Virus record (IMG/VR): IMGVR_UViG_3300025151_000335
Span: 1 to 22,456 of that record
Direction: 5' to 3' (one strand)
DNA length: 22,456 nt
Source of the DNA: a virus
Part shown: positions 14,913-21,865 of the stretch, one piece after another
Layout: the number at the start of each line of letters is the position of its first letter
Position numbering within the stretch: the stretch's first letter is position 1
Notes under the pieces: model-generated
Databases searched by the model: none
Told to the model about the DNA's origin: nothing
Seen by the model: only the letters and a program-made list of their open reading frames with translations
Program-made: the position numbers and the translations under genes

Positions 14913-17005
14913 GCTGGCTTACCTCCTACAATCTTGGTATCAATCACCGTATAGTGTATGTCGTACCCTATAATAGTTGTATCATTTTGAGTTTCAATCT
15001 CGAAGGCAAATTGTGAGCAGGCATTGGTCGCCACGCCATATCGTATCTGTGTTAGAAACTGGTCTTCCCAAGTATCAGTGTCTAATACAGCCTTGTCATA
15101 TACAAACTGGTCCACATGGTCTGGGCGTTGTTGTTTCATACTTGTTGCATCAATACCAGTGTAAGCAAAGTCAATATAATGCTTAAGTGGCAAAGCCGTG
15201 TCACCAGCCGTCAAGCAATACAGAACAACATGGTGCACTTTCTTTTTGATGGTTGGGTTACCAAAGTCATGCCACCTACTTGTGTATCTTGAAGTAAAGG
15301 CTTCATTGTCTACAATCGTATCGCCTTCTTTGCTTTGACCTTTGACACGCCTATGGGACAACACAAACAAACCTGCTGGGTCTCCTGCCGCAAAAGCTCC
15401 TGTATGGTGACCAAAGATTAGATTGCCTGCTCTATCGGCTGTCAGACAGCTAACTGGGGTATTGTTGCGTATACTCCAGCCCTGCTTATCTACATGATAA
15501 ACAATGCCTATATTTGGCTTCTCGGCCCCTTCCTGTGCAAAGTAGCAATGCCACTCGCTGAACTTAGGACTGTACGCTGCCACGGCACGGCTTAGCACTG
15601 CCTTGTTTATCGACTTGATGGTTCTATGAATGGGGTTGCTTATCTTCTGGATCTGCGCCACTGCACCACCGTAAACACCAGCACCACCGCCACTGAATAA
15701 ATAAACACCGTCATCTGCCAAGAACAAAACACCAATCTCTGGTATGGTTGTAATGGTATTCGTCGCAACTGTGCCGACATTGCGGCTTACTTGTGTCAGT
15801 TGAAAGTTTGGATAACTTCCTGTGACGACATCTATTGCTCGTTCACGAAATACCAATAAAGTACTGTAGTAACTGTGCAATCCTGTAATCCCGCCACCTT
15901 CTGAGTTTCCGACGGTAATAAAGTCCAAAGCACCAAACTGGTCAGGCTTCAATGGATTGCTGTAGTAAAGAGTATGCGCATCGCTCGTTCCACCATTGAG
16001 AAACAAGCATCCTTGAAAGTCTACCCCAACGGTTGCGCCAGCCGCTGGAAAAACGACACTGTCTAGGTCACTGGGTGCGACGCTACCCAATGCACCCGAG
16101 TTTGTGCTGTCATAGTACAACTCATCCACATTGTTAGGGACAGTATCCACATAGTAAAATGTCTCATCGTTGCCTGCGTCTGCACTAAAGTTTTTTGTGC
16201 GATATATGTTGCGTGCAACCACATTGTTATCGCCCCGTGGTATTTCAATTGCAACGGCATAGCGTAAGTCTGCGTATGCAACATCTGTTTGACTGGTCCA
16301 CGCCACAGTTTCAGATGCTGCCGACAACGGGCTTTCACTGCCAGTTTCAGATATGTAGCTGACTTTGTACTTAAAACGATTGTTTTTTGGGTTGTCTGGG
16401 TCAGGCAAACCAAGCCCTCGCCCCGTACCACGGTCAAACCAAATCGATATGCTGTCACCATCTGCGGCATCGGCATACTGTGGATCGACTTGCCACACGG
16501 ATGGTGGAGGTGGACGCTGGTCAAAACCCAATGCAGTAAACAATGGTTTGTTAAAGAAACTGCTGCGGTCAATGGGCCAGCCATCAAACTTGAGAGGTTC
16601 ATCCTGACCGTTGACCACAATGGTAAACTTGCCGTAAGGAATATACTGGGTCGGCAACTCATTGTTTGTGGGCACATTGCGCCCTGATTGCAATGTAGTC
16701 AATGCCATCGAGCCAGTAGCGTCATTGACATAATACAAAGTGCCTTGCGAGCTAAGCAATACCGTTTCCATAGCACGGTTTCGACGGCTGTGAATATACA
16801 CACTGTCCACACGCAATAAGTTCTGAAAAGGATTGAAACCATTGGTTGGAACTGGATTATACCGCTCGTATCCCCAACGGGTAGACCACCCACCACTGTC
16901 TTCGTCGACTGTCCAGTTTACGATGTCACTGGCACTAGCCTCGGGCTGTGGCAACAATTGGTTTATGCCACCCAAGGCTCGAATACTAATGACACGGTTT
17001 TTCAT
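14909..17005 (-). CDS. Tail nozzle-like protein (T7 gp12 / stabilisation protein type)
   Basis: A 698-aa beta-rich protein. It has the N-terminal pattern of such proteins (RALGGINQLLPQPEASASDIVNWTV, split here by me as RALGGINQ and SASDIVNW), then repeated blade-like segments: KFTIVVNGQDEPLKFDG, LFLNGGTSDAHTLYYSNPL, LLVFRERAIDVVTGSYP and GVLFLADDGVYLFSGG. These suggest a beta-propeller like that of T7 gp12, which forms the tail nozzle through which DNA leaves. The ATG at 17005 overlaps the adaptor stop (ATGA). An upstream in-frame start at 17077 would overlap the adaptor gene by 76 nt and is not needed. Exact family assignment requires a profile search. Confidence 0.7.
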   Translation of the reverse strand: MKNRVISIRALGGINQLLPQPEASASDIVNWTVDEDSGGWSTRWGYERYNPVPTNGFNPFQNLLRVDSVYIHSRRNRAMETVLLSSQGTLYYVNDATGSMALTTLQSGRNVPTNNELPTQYIPYGKFTIVVNGQDEPLKFDGWPIDRSSFFNKPLFTALGFDQRPPPPSVWQVDPQYADAADGDSISIWFDRGTGRGLGLPDPDNPKNNRFKYKVSYISETGSESPLSAASETVAWTSQTDVAYADLRYAVAIEIPRGDNNVVARNIYRTKNFSADAGNDETFYYVDTVPNNVDELYYDSTNSGALGSVAPSDLDSVVFPAAGATVGVDFQGCLFLNGGTSDAHTLYYSNPLKPDQFGALDFITVGNSEGGGITGLHSYYSTLLVFRERAIDVVTGSYPNFQLTQVSRNVGTVATNTITTIPEIGVLFLADDGVYLFSGGGAGVYGGAVAQIQKISNPIHRTIKSINKAVLSRAVAAYSPKFSEWHCYFAQEGAEKPNIGIVYHVDKQGWSIRNNTPVSCLTADRAGNLIFGHHTGAFAAGDPAGLFVLSHRRVKGQSKEGDTIVDNEAFTSRYTSRWHDFGNPTIKKKVHHVVLYCLTAGDTALPLKHYIDFAYTGIDATSMKQQRPDHVDQFVYDKAVLDTDTWEDQFLTQIRYGVATNACSQFAFEIETQNDTTIIGYDIHYTVIDTKIVGGKPA

Positions 17006-18294
17006 GGTGTATGTCTCAACGCTGTATAGATTGGCTGTGCGTCTGTGCGCCCATCCGGCATAAACTGTTTGACCCAACGCTTTGGAGCCTGCGTGAGATA
17101 CCGCTTCTCCATCTTGACCACTTCACTGTCGGCTTTCATTCTGTACATATTGGATTGAGTTAAGTTATCAGTCTTCATGTATATTTGCTCAAGAGCCATG
17201 TATGCCAACACCAAGTGGTGTGCATTGGGAAACTCTGGCGTGTCATGGTCCTCAACCAGCCGTGGGGGTTTGTACATATACCGAACGGTCATGTCGTAGT
17301 CTGCATCTTGCCGTGGATATAAACGAAACCGTTGAGTACAACCATCTGGATATGTATAGCGTGGTTGGTTTTGCTCAAAAGTTTGTGCCTGTAAATCTGA
17401 TAAACTTAAAGTAGTAAAAGCGGTTGCAGTGGTGTATGTAGGACTAAAACTTGAAGTACCTGAGCTAGTTTGTGCCAATCTCCACACATTAAGATCTTCA
17501 TCTGGACAACGCACATAAATCTTTCTATAGTATCCAGAGTTTACACCAGATCCCAAAGAAACAAAATCGATACGCAAATCTTCATTATCAGCAAGACTTA
17601 CACTTGAAACTTTTGACAAAGCACTTTCACGGTATGTACCACCCTGTCCATAACTGTATGTCATTGCAACATCTATAGTTCGAACACCCTGTCCAGCCGC
17701 TGTAGTAGTAGCTGTGGCTTGAACTTTTCGGGGAGCAACAACATTGAAATCATCAAACTGTACCCAATAGTATGGCATGTTGACTTCATCCAACGGTAGG
17801 TTCCACCACTCGTCTTCGTAGCGGGTCAAAGGTATCATTCTTCCAGGTTCTACCGGCGTTATCGTTAAGCTGCGTTTGGCAACCTGCATAATCTGAATAC
17901 AGTCTTGAGGTAGATCTATGTATCTCATTTTGAATGTAACTGTGCCTGCTGCCGCAGTAGCAGGAAAATTTGCGTTTACATAAACAACACTAGCGGCCCT
18001 AAATACAACTTCGTATTCAGTTCCTTCAACTTCAACTATATGTCCTGCAGCCCATTCTGGTGATGTGCCAGTTATAGCTAAAACATTTGATAATCCTACA
18101 GGAGTTCCTGTAAGAGACACATCTTTGTATGCTGTGACCTTGGCTTCCTTCTGTGCAAATAGAAAGGGCTTTTCTGCAAATAACCTTCGATAGCAGTCAT
18201 TGATAATGTCGTCTGTCTGTCCATCGAAGGTGGTATTGGCTGGGTCATAGTCCAATATGTTTGTGATGTAATCTCGTATCTCAGACAAACGCAT
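17002..18294 (-). CDS. Head-to-tail adaptor / gatekeeper-like protein (T7 gp11 type)
   Basis: A 430-aa protein. The N-terminal helical part (residues 1-45, LSEIRDYITNILDYDP and DDIINDCYRRLFAEKPFLF) and the C-terminal helical part (about 320-410: RFRLYPRQDADYDMTVRYMY, PNAHHLVLAYMALEQIYM) flank a beta-rich insert. That is the arrangement known for adaptor proteins of short-tailed phages, which sit between portal and nozzle. The gene lies exactly there. Its AGGAGCACAC leader and ATG follow an intrinsic terminator by a few bases, so expression depends on read-through or a separate start. The middle of the gene is clearly more A/T-rich than its ends (see findings). Confidence 0.7.
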   Translation of the reverse strand: MRLSEIRDYITNILDYDPANTTFDGQTDDIINDCYRRLFAEKPFLFAQKEAKVTAYKDVSLTGTPVGLSNVLAITGTSPEWAAGHIVEVEGTEYEVVFRAASVVYVNANFPATAAAGTVTFKMRYIDLPQDCIQIMQVAKRSLTITPVEPGRMIPLTRYEDEWWNLPLDEVNMPYYWVQFDDFNVVAPRKVQATATTTAAGQGVRTIDVAMTYSYGQGGTYRESALSKVSSVSLADNEDLRIDFVSLGSGVNSGYYRKIYVRCPDEDLNVWRLAQTSSGTSSFSPTYTTATAFTTLSLSDLQAQTFEQNQPRYTYPDGCTQRFRLYPRQDADYDMTVRYMYKPPRLVEDHDTPEFPNAHHLVLAYMALEQIYMKTDNLTQSNMYRMKADSEVVKMEKRYLTQAPKRWVKQFMPDGRTDAQPIYTALRHTP

Positions 18295-18306
18295 GTGTGC
18301 TCCTAG

Positions 18307-18344
18307 AAAAATGCCCCACCACGAGGGGCAACAAGTGGTGGGGC
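18307..18344 (-). terminator. Intrinsic terminator between decoration and adaptor genes
   Basis: On the minus strand GCCCCACCAC (18344-18335) pairs perfectly with GTGGTGGGGC (18322-18313), a 10-bp GC-rich stem with a 12-nt loop, followed by ATTTTTC. This is a classic rho-independent terminator. It fills most of the 66-nt gap at 18295-18360. The loop carries GCCCC, which can instead pair with GGGGC of the downstream arm, giving a competing shorter hairpin. No promoter is evident after it, so partial read-through into the tail genes seems likely. Confidence 0.8.
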
Positions 18345-18360
18345 GTAGAACAACTCTAAA

Positions 18361-18834
18361 TTAGAATTGCTTGATAACAAATACAGTTGCGACATTGGTA
18401 GCATCTGCTTCAGCAGCAATCGCAATAATAGGACGCTGTGCAACTGTAGCAGAACCACTTTCATCAATGTCAGCAGCAACTGCGGCACGACCTGCCGTTG
18501 ATCCAACAATTAATCGTGAACCAGCAGCAGTAGAACCATCAACATTTGCACTGACATGAATACCAGCAACCGTAACTTTTACAATATCGCCAGATGCTGC
18601 ATCTTCTAATGCAAACCCAACAGCTACAGTAGCAGTAGCAGTACCAGTATCGGCTTGAACTGCATACAATGCTTTGTCACCATCTTCTGTTTGACTAAGG
18701 TCGACAGCAACCAAATCATTAGCAGTAATTGCTTCAGCAGCAATAAATGATTCAATCTGACGACGAAAAGAACTGGTTACACCTGAGCCATCCTCAACAG
18801 GATTAAGGCTTTGTAGAATAGTATTAGTAGCCAT
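18361..18834 (-). CDS. Small capsid decoration-like protein (DUF2190-like)
   Basis: A 157-aa Ala/Val/Thr/Gly-rich beta protein without enzyme motifs. Segments such as TATVAVGFALEDAASGD, DIVKVTVAGIHVSA and AAGSRLIVGSTAGRAA follow the pattern of DUF2190-type and other capsid cement proteins: a small beta barrel with repeated G-D/V-V turns. The gene directly follows the major capsid gene with a TAATG overlap, the usual place for a head decoration protein. GGAGAGGCAGACTA precedes the ATG. It ends just before a strong terminator, so it should be made at levels close to the capsid protein. Confidence 0.6.
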   Translation of the reverse strand: MATNTILQSLNPVEDGSGVTSSFRRQIESFIAAEAITANDLVAVDLSQTEDGDKALYAVQADTGTATATVAVGFALEDAASGDIVKVTVAGIHVSANVDGSTAAGSRLIVGSTAGRAAVAADIDESGSATVAQRPIIAIAAEADATNVATVFVIKQF

Positions 18835-19925
18835 TAGTCTGCCTCTCCATTCAATAACAGGCCGTGGCCTGAAAGGTTTGCAGTGGTAATCTGGGTACGA
18901 ACCATGATGTTTGCTGCCATAGCAGCATAACCACTGATGCGTTCATAATCACCAAGTTCAAAGTATGCATCCTTATCGAAGTATACATTGAACAGTTTAG
19001 AGTTCAAGAAGTACTGAGATACTTTACCATTAGCTCGATCTACACCATCATTATATCCAACACCTGTAATTGGCAAGTTGGGGTCAATGTACATCATTGC
19101 GCCATTGAACAACAGACCAAGTTTACCGGCCATATTACGCTCCTCAGTCATTGAGGTGTAACGCTCTTGGGTAAAGAGGCTGTTCTTGTATAGCTCATAG
19201 CTGTCAGGTGAAGAAAGAATAATGTCTACTTCGCCTTCTGGTGCGTAGATTTGAGTTTGAATCATCATCTGTGTCATTGCACGGAAAAGTGTTTCACCTG
19301 ATGGGTCATAAGCACCACCAGAAGAACCACCAACATCAAATGCAGCATTGATGAACTGGTTTTGCCATGAGGACTGGTAGTCAGACTTGGCAAGTCCACC
19401 AACAGTAGCTGTTTGTGAACCAAAGGCCAAAGTATCAAACCAACCACTTTGACGAACTGTAGAACCAAAAGTACCAATACCAGCACCATTAAGGCTCTCA
19501 AGTTCAGTAAGAACAGTTGAGTTACCAGCAACAACTTGCTTACAGTATTCACGCTGAAGCATACCCATGACTGACTTGAGACGGGCTTCAGCAATCTTGA
19601 TGACTGCACGGTCACCTTTGTTAGATAGCTGTTCCTTCTCTGTCAAGACGATAGGCGCAATAAAGTCGCACCAGTTGTAAGTCGCTGTTCGGAGTGGGTC
19701 ACGCACAGCAAGGTTCACGGCCTCATAACCGGTGCTTAGCTGGGTGATGTTTGAGTGTTCAGTGAGGATTGTTGGGCAGTCAACTTTCTGACCACCATCG
19801 GATTGTTCGACATTACCTGCACGCTGAACCGCATCGAGGAGAGGGATTGCACGGAAGGTGTTATCCACTTCTCGATCACGGAGGATACGCAGGGTCGACG
19901 CTAAAATATCTGGTTGTATAGCCAT
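18834..19925 (-). CDS. Major capsid protein (HK97-fold type)
   Basis: A 363-aa protein, a usual size for a phage major capsid protein, and it follows a scaffold-like gene. Features fit the HK97-type fold: an N-terminal helical arm (residues 1-35), a PLRTATYNWCDFIAPIVLTE strand region, a long helix (GDRAVIKIAEARLKSVMGML, about 104-123) like the spine helix, and a later EVDIILSSPDSYELYKNS segment common in the A domain. Codons here are rich in C-ending forms and the reading is uninterrupted. The gene has the largest 5' gap in the operon (113 nt), with its own candidate promoter and paired hairpins, and a GGAGAGAG ribosome binding site. This suggests separate, strong expression. Confidence 0.85.
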   Translation of the reverse strand: MAIQPDILASTLRILRDREVDNTFRAIPLLDAVQRAGNVEQSDGGQKVDCPTILTEHSNITQLSTGYEAVNLAVRDPLRTATYNWCDFIAPIVLTEKEQLSNKGDRAVIKIAEARLKSVMGMLQREYCKQVVAGNSTVLTELESLNGAGIGTFGSTVRQSGWFDTLAFGSQTATVGGLAKSDYQSSWQNQFINAAFDVGGSSGGAYDPSGETLFRAMTQMMIQTQIYAPEGEVDIILSSPDSYELYKNSLFTQERYTSMTEERNMAGKLGLLFNGAMMYIDPNLPITGVGYNDGVDRANGKVSQYFLNSKLFNVYFDKDAYFELGDYERISGYAAMAANIMVRTQITTANLSGHGLLLNGEAD

Positions 19926-20038
19926 CGCTCTCTCCAGTAAAGATTAAATTAAGGTTTCAGTTCAGCGTGTCCCTTTCGGGGGCTGTGAATACGGCGTGTC
20001 CCATACGGGGGCCTCATCAAAGATTGTATACATCAAAA
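19926..20038 (-). promoter_or_regulatory. 113-nt leader of the capsid gene
   Basis: This is the longest non-coding stretch in the minus-strand operon. Read towards the capsid gene it holds a candidate promoter box at its start, two tandem short hairpins, an A/T-rich stretch (TTAATTTAATC) and TTTACTGGAGAGAG before the ATG. The layout suggests a structured messenger leader controlling capsid synthesis or RNA stability. No T-run follows either hairpin, so they do not look like terminators. Confidence 0.55.
19965..20012 (-). repeat. Two tandem hairpin repeats upstream of the capsid gene
   Basis: GCGTGTCCC-TTTC-GGGGGC (19965-19983, plus strand) and GCGTGTCCC-ATAC-GGGGGC (19994-20012) match at 17 of 19 positions, offset by 29 nt. 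Both differences lie in the four bases between CCC and GGG. In the minus-strand RNA these become CCC-GAAA-GGG, with a GNRA-type tetraloop, and CCC-GUAU-GGG. Flanking CC and ACACGC bases are also kept in both copies. Confidence 0.8.
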
Positions 20039-20053
20039 TTACTTTTGTTGCAA
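20025..20053 (-). promoter_or_regulatory. Candidate sigma70-like promoter for the capsid gene
   Basis: On the minus strand TTGCAA (20053-20048) and TATACA (20030-20025) are 17 nt apart. Each matches 4 of 6 consensus bases; the overlapping TACAAT would match 5 of 6 at 19-nt spacing. Transcription would begin near 20018 and include both hairpins. The site overlaps the last codons of the scaffold-like gene. Such matches are frequent by chance, and the phage may use its own polymerase. Confidence 0.3.
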
Positions 20054-20887
20054 GATGTGATTGTAAATGTCCCAAGCATTGAGTGTTTCGTCTTTGGGCA
20101 CTGTGACCCCAGACTTACGACCTGAGCCCACAGCAAGTCCAGCCGCTCTGGCTGCCTTCTTGGTGCGCTTAATGCGTTGGTCTTGTTGTGCTTGTTGTGC
20201 CTTGGCCCGTCGTCCCTGCACAATCCAATAAGCCGCCTCAAGGTCAAGGTGCTCATTATCGGTCAAGGTTTGATGGACTTCTTTACGAAATGCTTGATCG
20301 GTTTTGAGTTCCGGATGTTGAACCATAAAGGCTTCTAACTTACTCTGCGCTTGAAACTGCATTTGTTCCTGACGCATAGGTTCTAAGATGCTGCTCAATC
20401 TTTCAGCAACCACCTTATTAACATACGCATTGAACGACTGCGGGTCAAACGGGTCAAACTGTACATCGTCACCGTGCGCCAGTTCTGTAATCGCTTTGTA
20501 AGCGTCGCTGTCGGTAAGTGCCTTTTGTTGTCGTGCCAGTTCCTTTCGCTGTTGTGCGAGGTCTTGTGTCTTACGAGTATAGTCTGCCCTGAGACTGGCC
20601 ATTGCTCGTTGTACATCTTCTGGTGCTCCTTCTAGTACACTTTGCCAACTTTCACCTTCACGAAGCGTTTCTTCTTTGGCTTCCTCAGGTTCAACATCTG
20701 TATTAGATTGACGCTTTTGATGTGCCTCGAGCAGGCTTTCAATGCGTTGCTCGTACTCATCAAGTTTAGGTGTAGCACCCGAAGCAGGTTCCTCTATGGC
20801 TGTATCTGCCGGTGTGGGTTCTGTGCTCTCCTGCTCCGGAGCTACGGGTTCTGGTGCTGCTTCAACAGTGGTTGGGGTTTCTTCCAT
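20039..20887 (-). CDS. Scaffold-like capsid assembly protein
   Basis: A 282-aa protein with the usual scaffold layout: an acidic, Pro/Glu-rich disordered N-terminus (residues 1-40), a long charged coiled coil (about 95-125, YTRKTQDLAQQRKELARQQ, and again about 160-200), and a basic C-terminal region (RIKRTKKAARAAG, about 239-251) that could contact the capsid shell. Scaffolds guide procapsid formation and then leave. It lies between the portal region and the major capsid gene, the standard position. AGGAGAATGTA precedes the ATG, which overlaps the preceding stop (TAATG). There is no protease motif. Confidence 0.8.
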   Translation of the reverse strand: MEETPTTVEAAPEPVAPEQESTEPTPADTAIEEPASGATPKLDEYEQRIESLLEAHQKRQSNTDVEPEEAKEETLREGESWQSVLEGAPEDVQRAMASLRADYTRKTQDLAQQRKELARQQKALTDSDAYKAITELAHGDDVQFDPFDPQSFNAYVNKVVAERLSSILEPMRQEQMQFQAQSKLEAFMVQHPELKTDQAFRKEVHQTLTDNEHLDLEAAYWIVQGRRAKAQQAQQDQRIKRTKKAARAAGLAVGSGRKSGVTVPKDETLNAWDIYNHILQQK

Positions 20888-21399
20888 TACATTCTCCTAG
20901 CGAAATCCATATCCATTTTTTCATCATCTGCTTCTTCTTCATCCGCTTCTGCACGCTCTTCAACGGCTTCTTCGGCTTCAGGAAACATTTCTTCTGATAA
21001 AAAGTCTTTAAACTTAGTATTCTTGCTTAGCTTATCAAGTTGTCCAATAACAGTAGCCAAGTCACGGTCAGCCTCAATGTCCTCGAGGTTAAGATCAATA
21101 GCCATGCCAGCATCTTCAGCAGCCGCAGCAATCGCCATGACCATCTGCACCAACTCCATTGGGAAACGAGTTTGTTCACCATCTACTTTCTCAATGGCTT
21201 CAAACTCCATCATCGGTGCAAACTTATTGAGGGTATCAACCAATCGGTTCAACATTCGCTCACTGAACCGCCCTTCAGGTAGCTCAATCGCCATGACGCT
21301 TTCGATTTCAAAGTCAATGCGGTCACCGACCTTACGCATGCGTTCTGCTGCATCCATTTCGTTTGGCATACCGCCCATATCCATTTGATTCATACCCAT
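20887..21399 (-). CDS. Acidic Met-rich protein of the head module, unknown function
   Basis: A 170-aa protein. It starts with a Met/Asn/Gly-rich segment (MGMNQMDMGGMPNEMD), then a helical body (about 20-130), and ends in a strongly acidic tail (residues about 140-165, many Glu/Asp) finishing with a basic RRM. It could be a scaffold partner or portal accessory. No family is recognised. The start chosen is the ATG at 21399, 6 nt after GGAGG in the last codons of the preceding gene. A longer reading from 21435 would remove that fit and has no ribosome binding site. It sits one base after the preceding stop. Confidence 0.7.
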   Translation of the reverse strand: MGMNQMDMGGMPNEMDAAERMRKVGDRIDFEIESVMAIELPEGRFSERMLNRLVDTLNKFAPMMEFEAIEKVDGEQTRFPMELVQMVMAIAAAAEDAGMAIDLNLEDIEADRDLATVIGQLDKLSKNTKFKDFLSEEMFPEAEEAVEERAEADEEEADDEKMDMDFARRM

Positions 21400-21400
21400 G

Positions 21401-21865
21401 TTATTCCTCCGAGATTGCTCTTGCCGCTGCGGCAAATGAGTTGGTTTTTTTCATCGTGCGAGAAAAGGTTTGCACTGTTCTCTCATGCTCAATAGCATCA
21501 TTTATTTGTTCATGCATATTGGTTTCGATTTCTTCATTGCTGACCGGACGCACACCCATTTCTTGCATAACTTTGTCTTTGTGTGCATGACTTTCAATGT
21601 ATCTGCCCAGTGCCTTATCGTAGTAACCCTTTTGATTAATGCCATTGACAGGTATCGGACGCAGTCGACCAGCCACATAACCAGCATCATGTTTACATGC
21701 CTGACAGGGAATCTTAAATGTCATGTCATTGATGTCATACCACCACACATAAGTCACATGGCTGCATATGTCCCCACGGCAATGATACTTGCGAGGACTA
21801 AGCCCACGGGCACTGTGAAACTCTCTGTGGGTCATATATCTATATTGTGCTTTTATCTCAGACAT
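21401..21865 (-). CDS. Cys/His protein next to the portal gene, putative zinc binding
   Basis: A 154-aa protein. C29, C34, H36, C54, C57 and H59 form a C-X4-C plus C-X2-C arrangement (YHCRGDICSH and IPCQACKHD) suggestive of a small zinc fold. Residues about 62-112 (VAGRLRPIPVNG, YYDKALGRYIES, HAHKDKVMQEMGVRPVSN) resemble a pattern I recall from a small conserved protein beside the portal gene in several short-tailed phages, where a G-x-Y-D and I-x-S-R/H-x-x-H/K stretch precedes a terminal N-E. Its function is unknown. It overlaps the portal stop by 8 nt. Confidence 0.65.
   Translation of the reverse strand: MSEIKAQYRYMTHREFHSARGLSPRKYHCRGDICSHVTYVWWYDINDMTFKIPCQACKHDAGYVAGRLRPIPVNGINQKGYYDKALGRYIESHAHKDKVMQEMGVRPVSNEEIETNMHEQINDAIEHERTVQTFSRTMKKTNSFAAAARAISEE

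Noticed and set aside
16063-16677. 204-aa minus-strand frame inside the nozzle-like gene
   Set aside because: It is contained wholly within a long, well-formed gene, has an odd composition and no leader.
17006-17077. 24-residue N-terminal extension of the nozzle-like protein
   Set aside because: It would overlap the adaptor gene by 76 nt; the ATG at 17005 has the ATGA coupling seen throughout.
20642-21388. 248-aa plus-strand open frame opposite the scaffold and 170-aa genes
   Set aside because: It is Ser/Phe/Cys-rich with no ribosome binding site and lies antisense to two well-supported genes; it is a shadow frame.
21400-21435. 12-residue extension of the 170-aa protein
   Set aside because: It reads through the strong GGAGG site that fits the ATG at 21399, and it has no site of its own.
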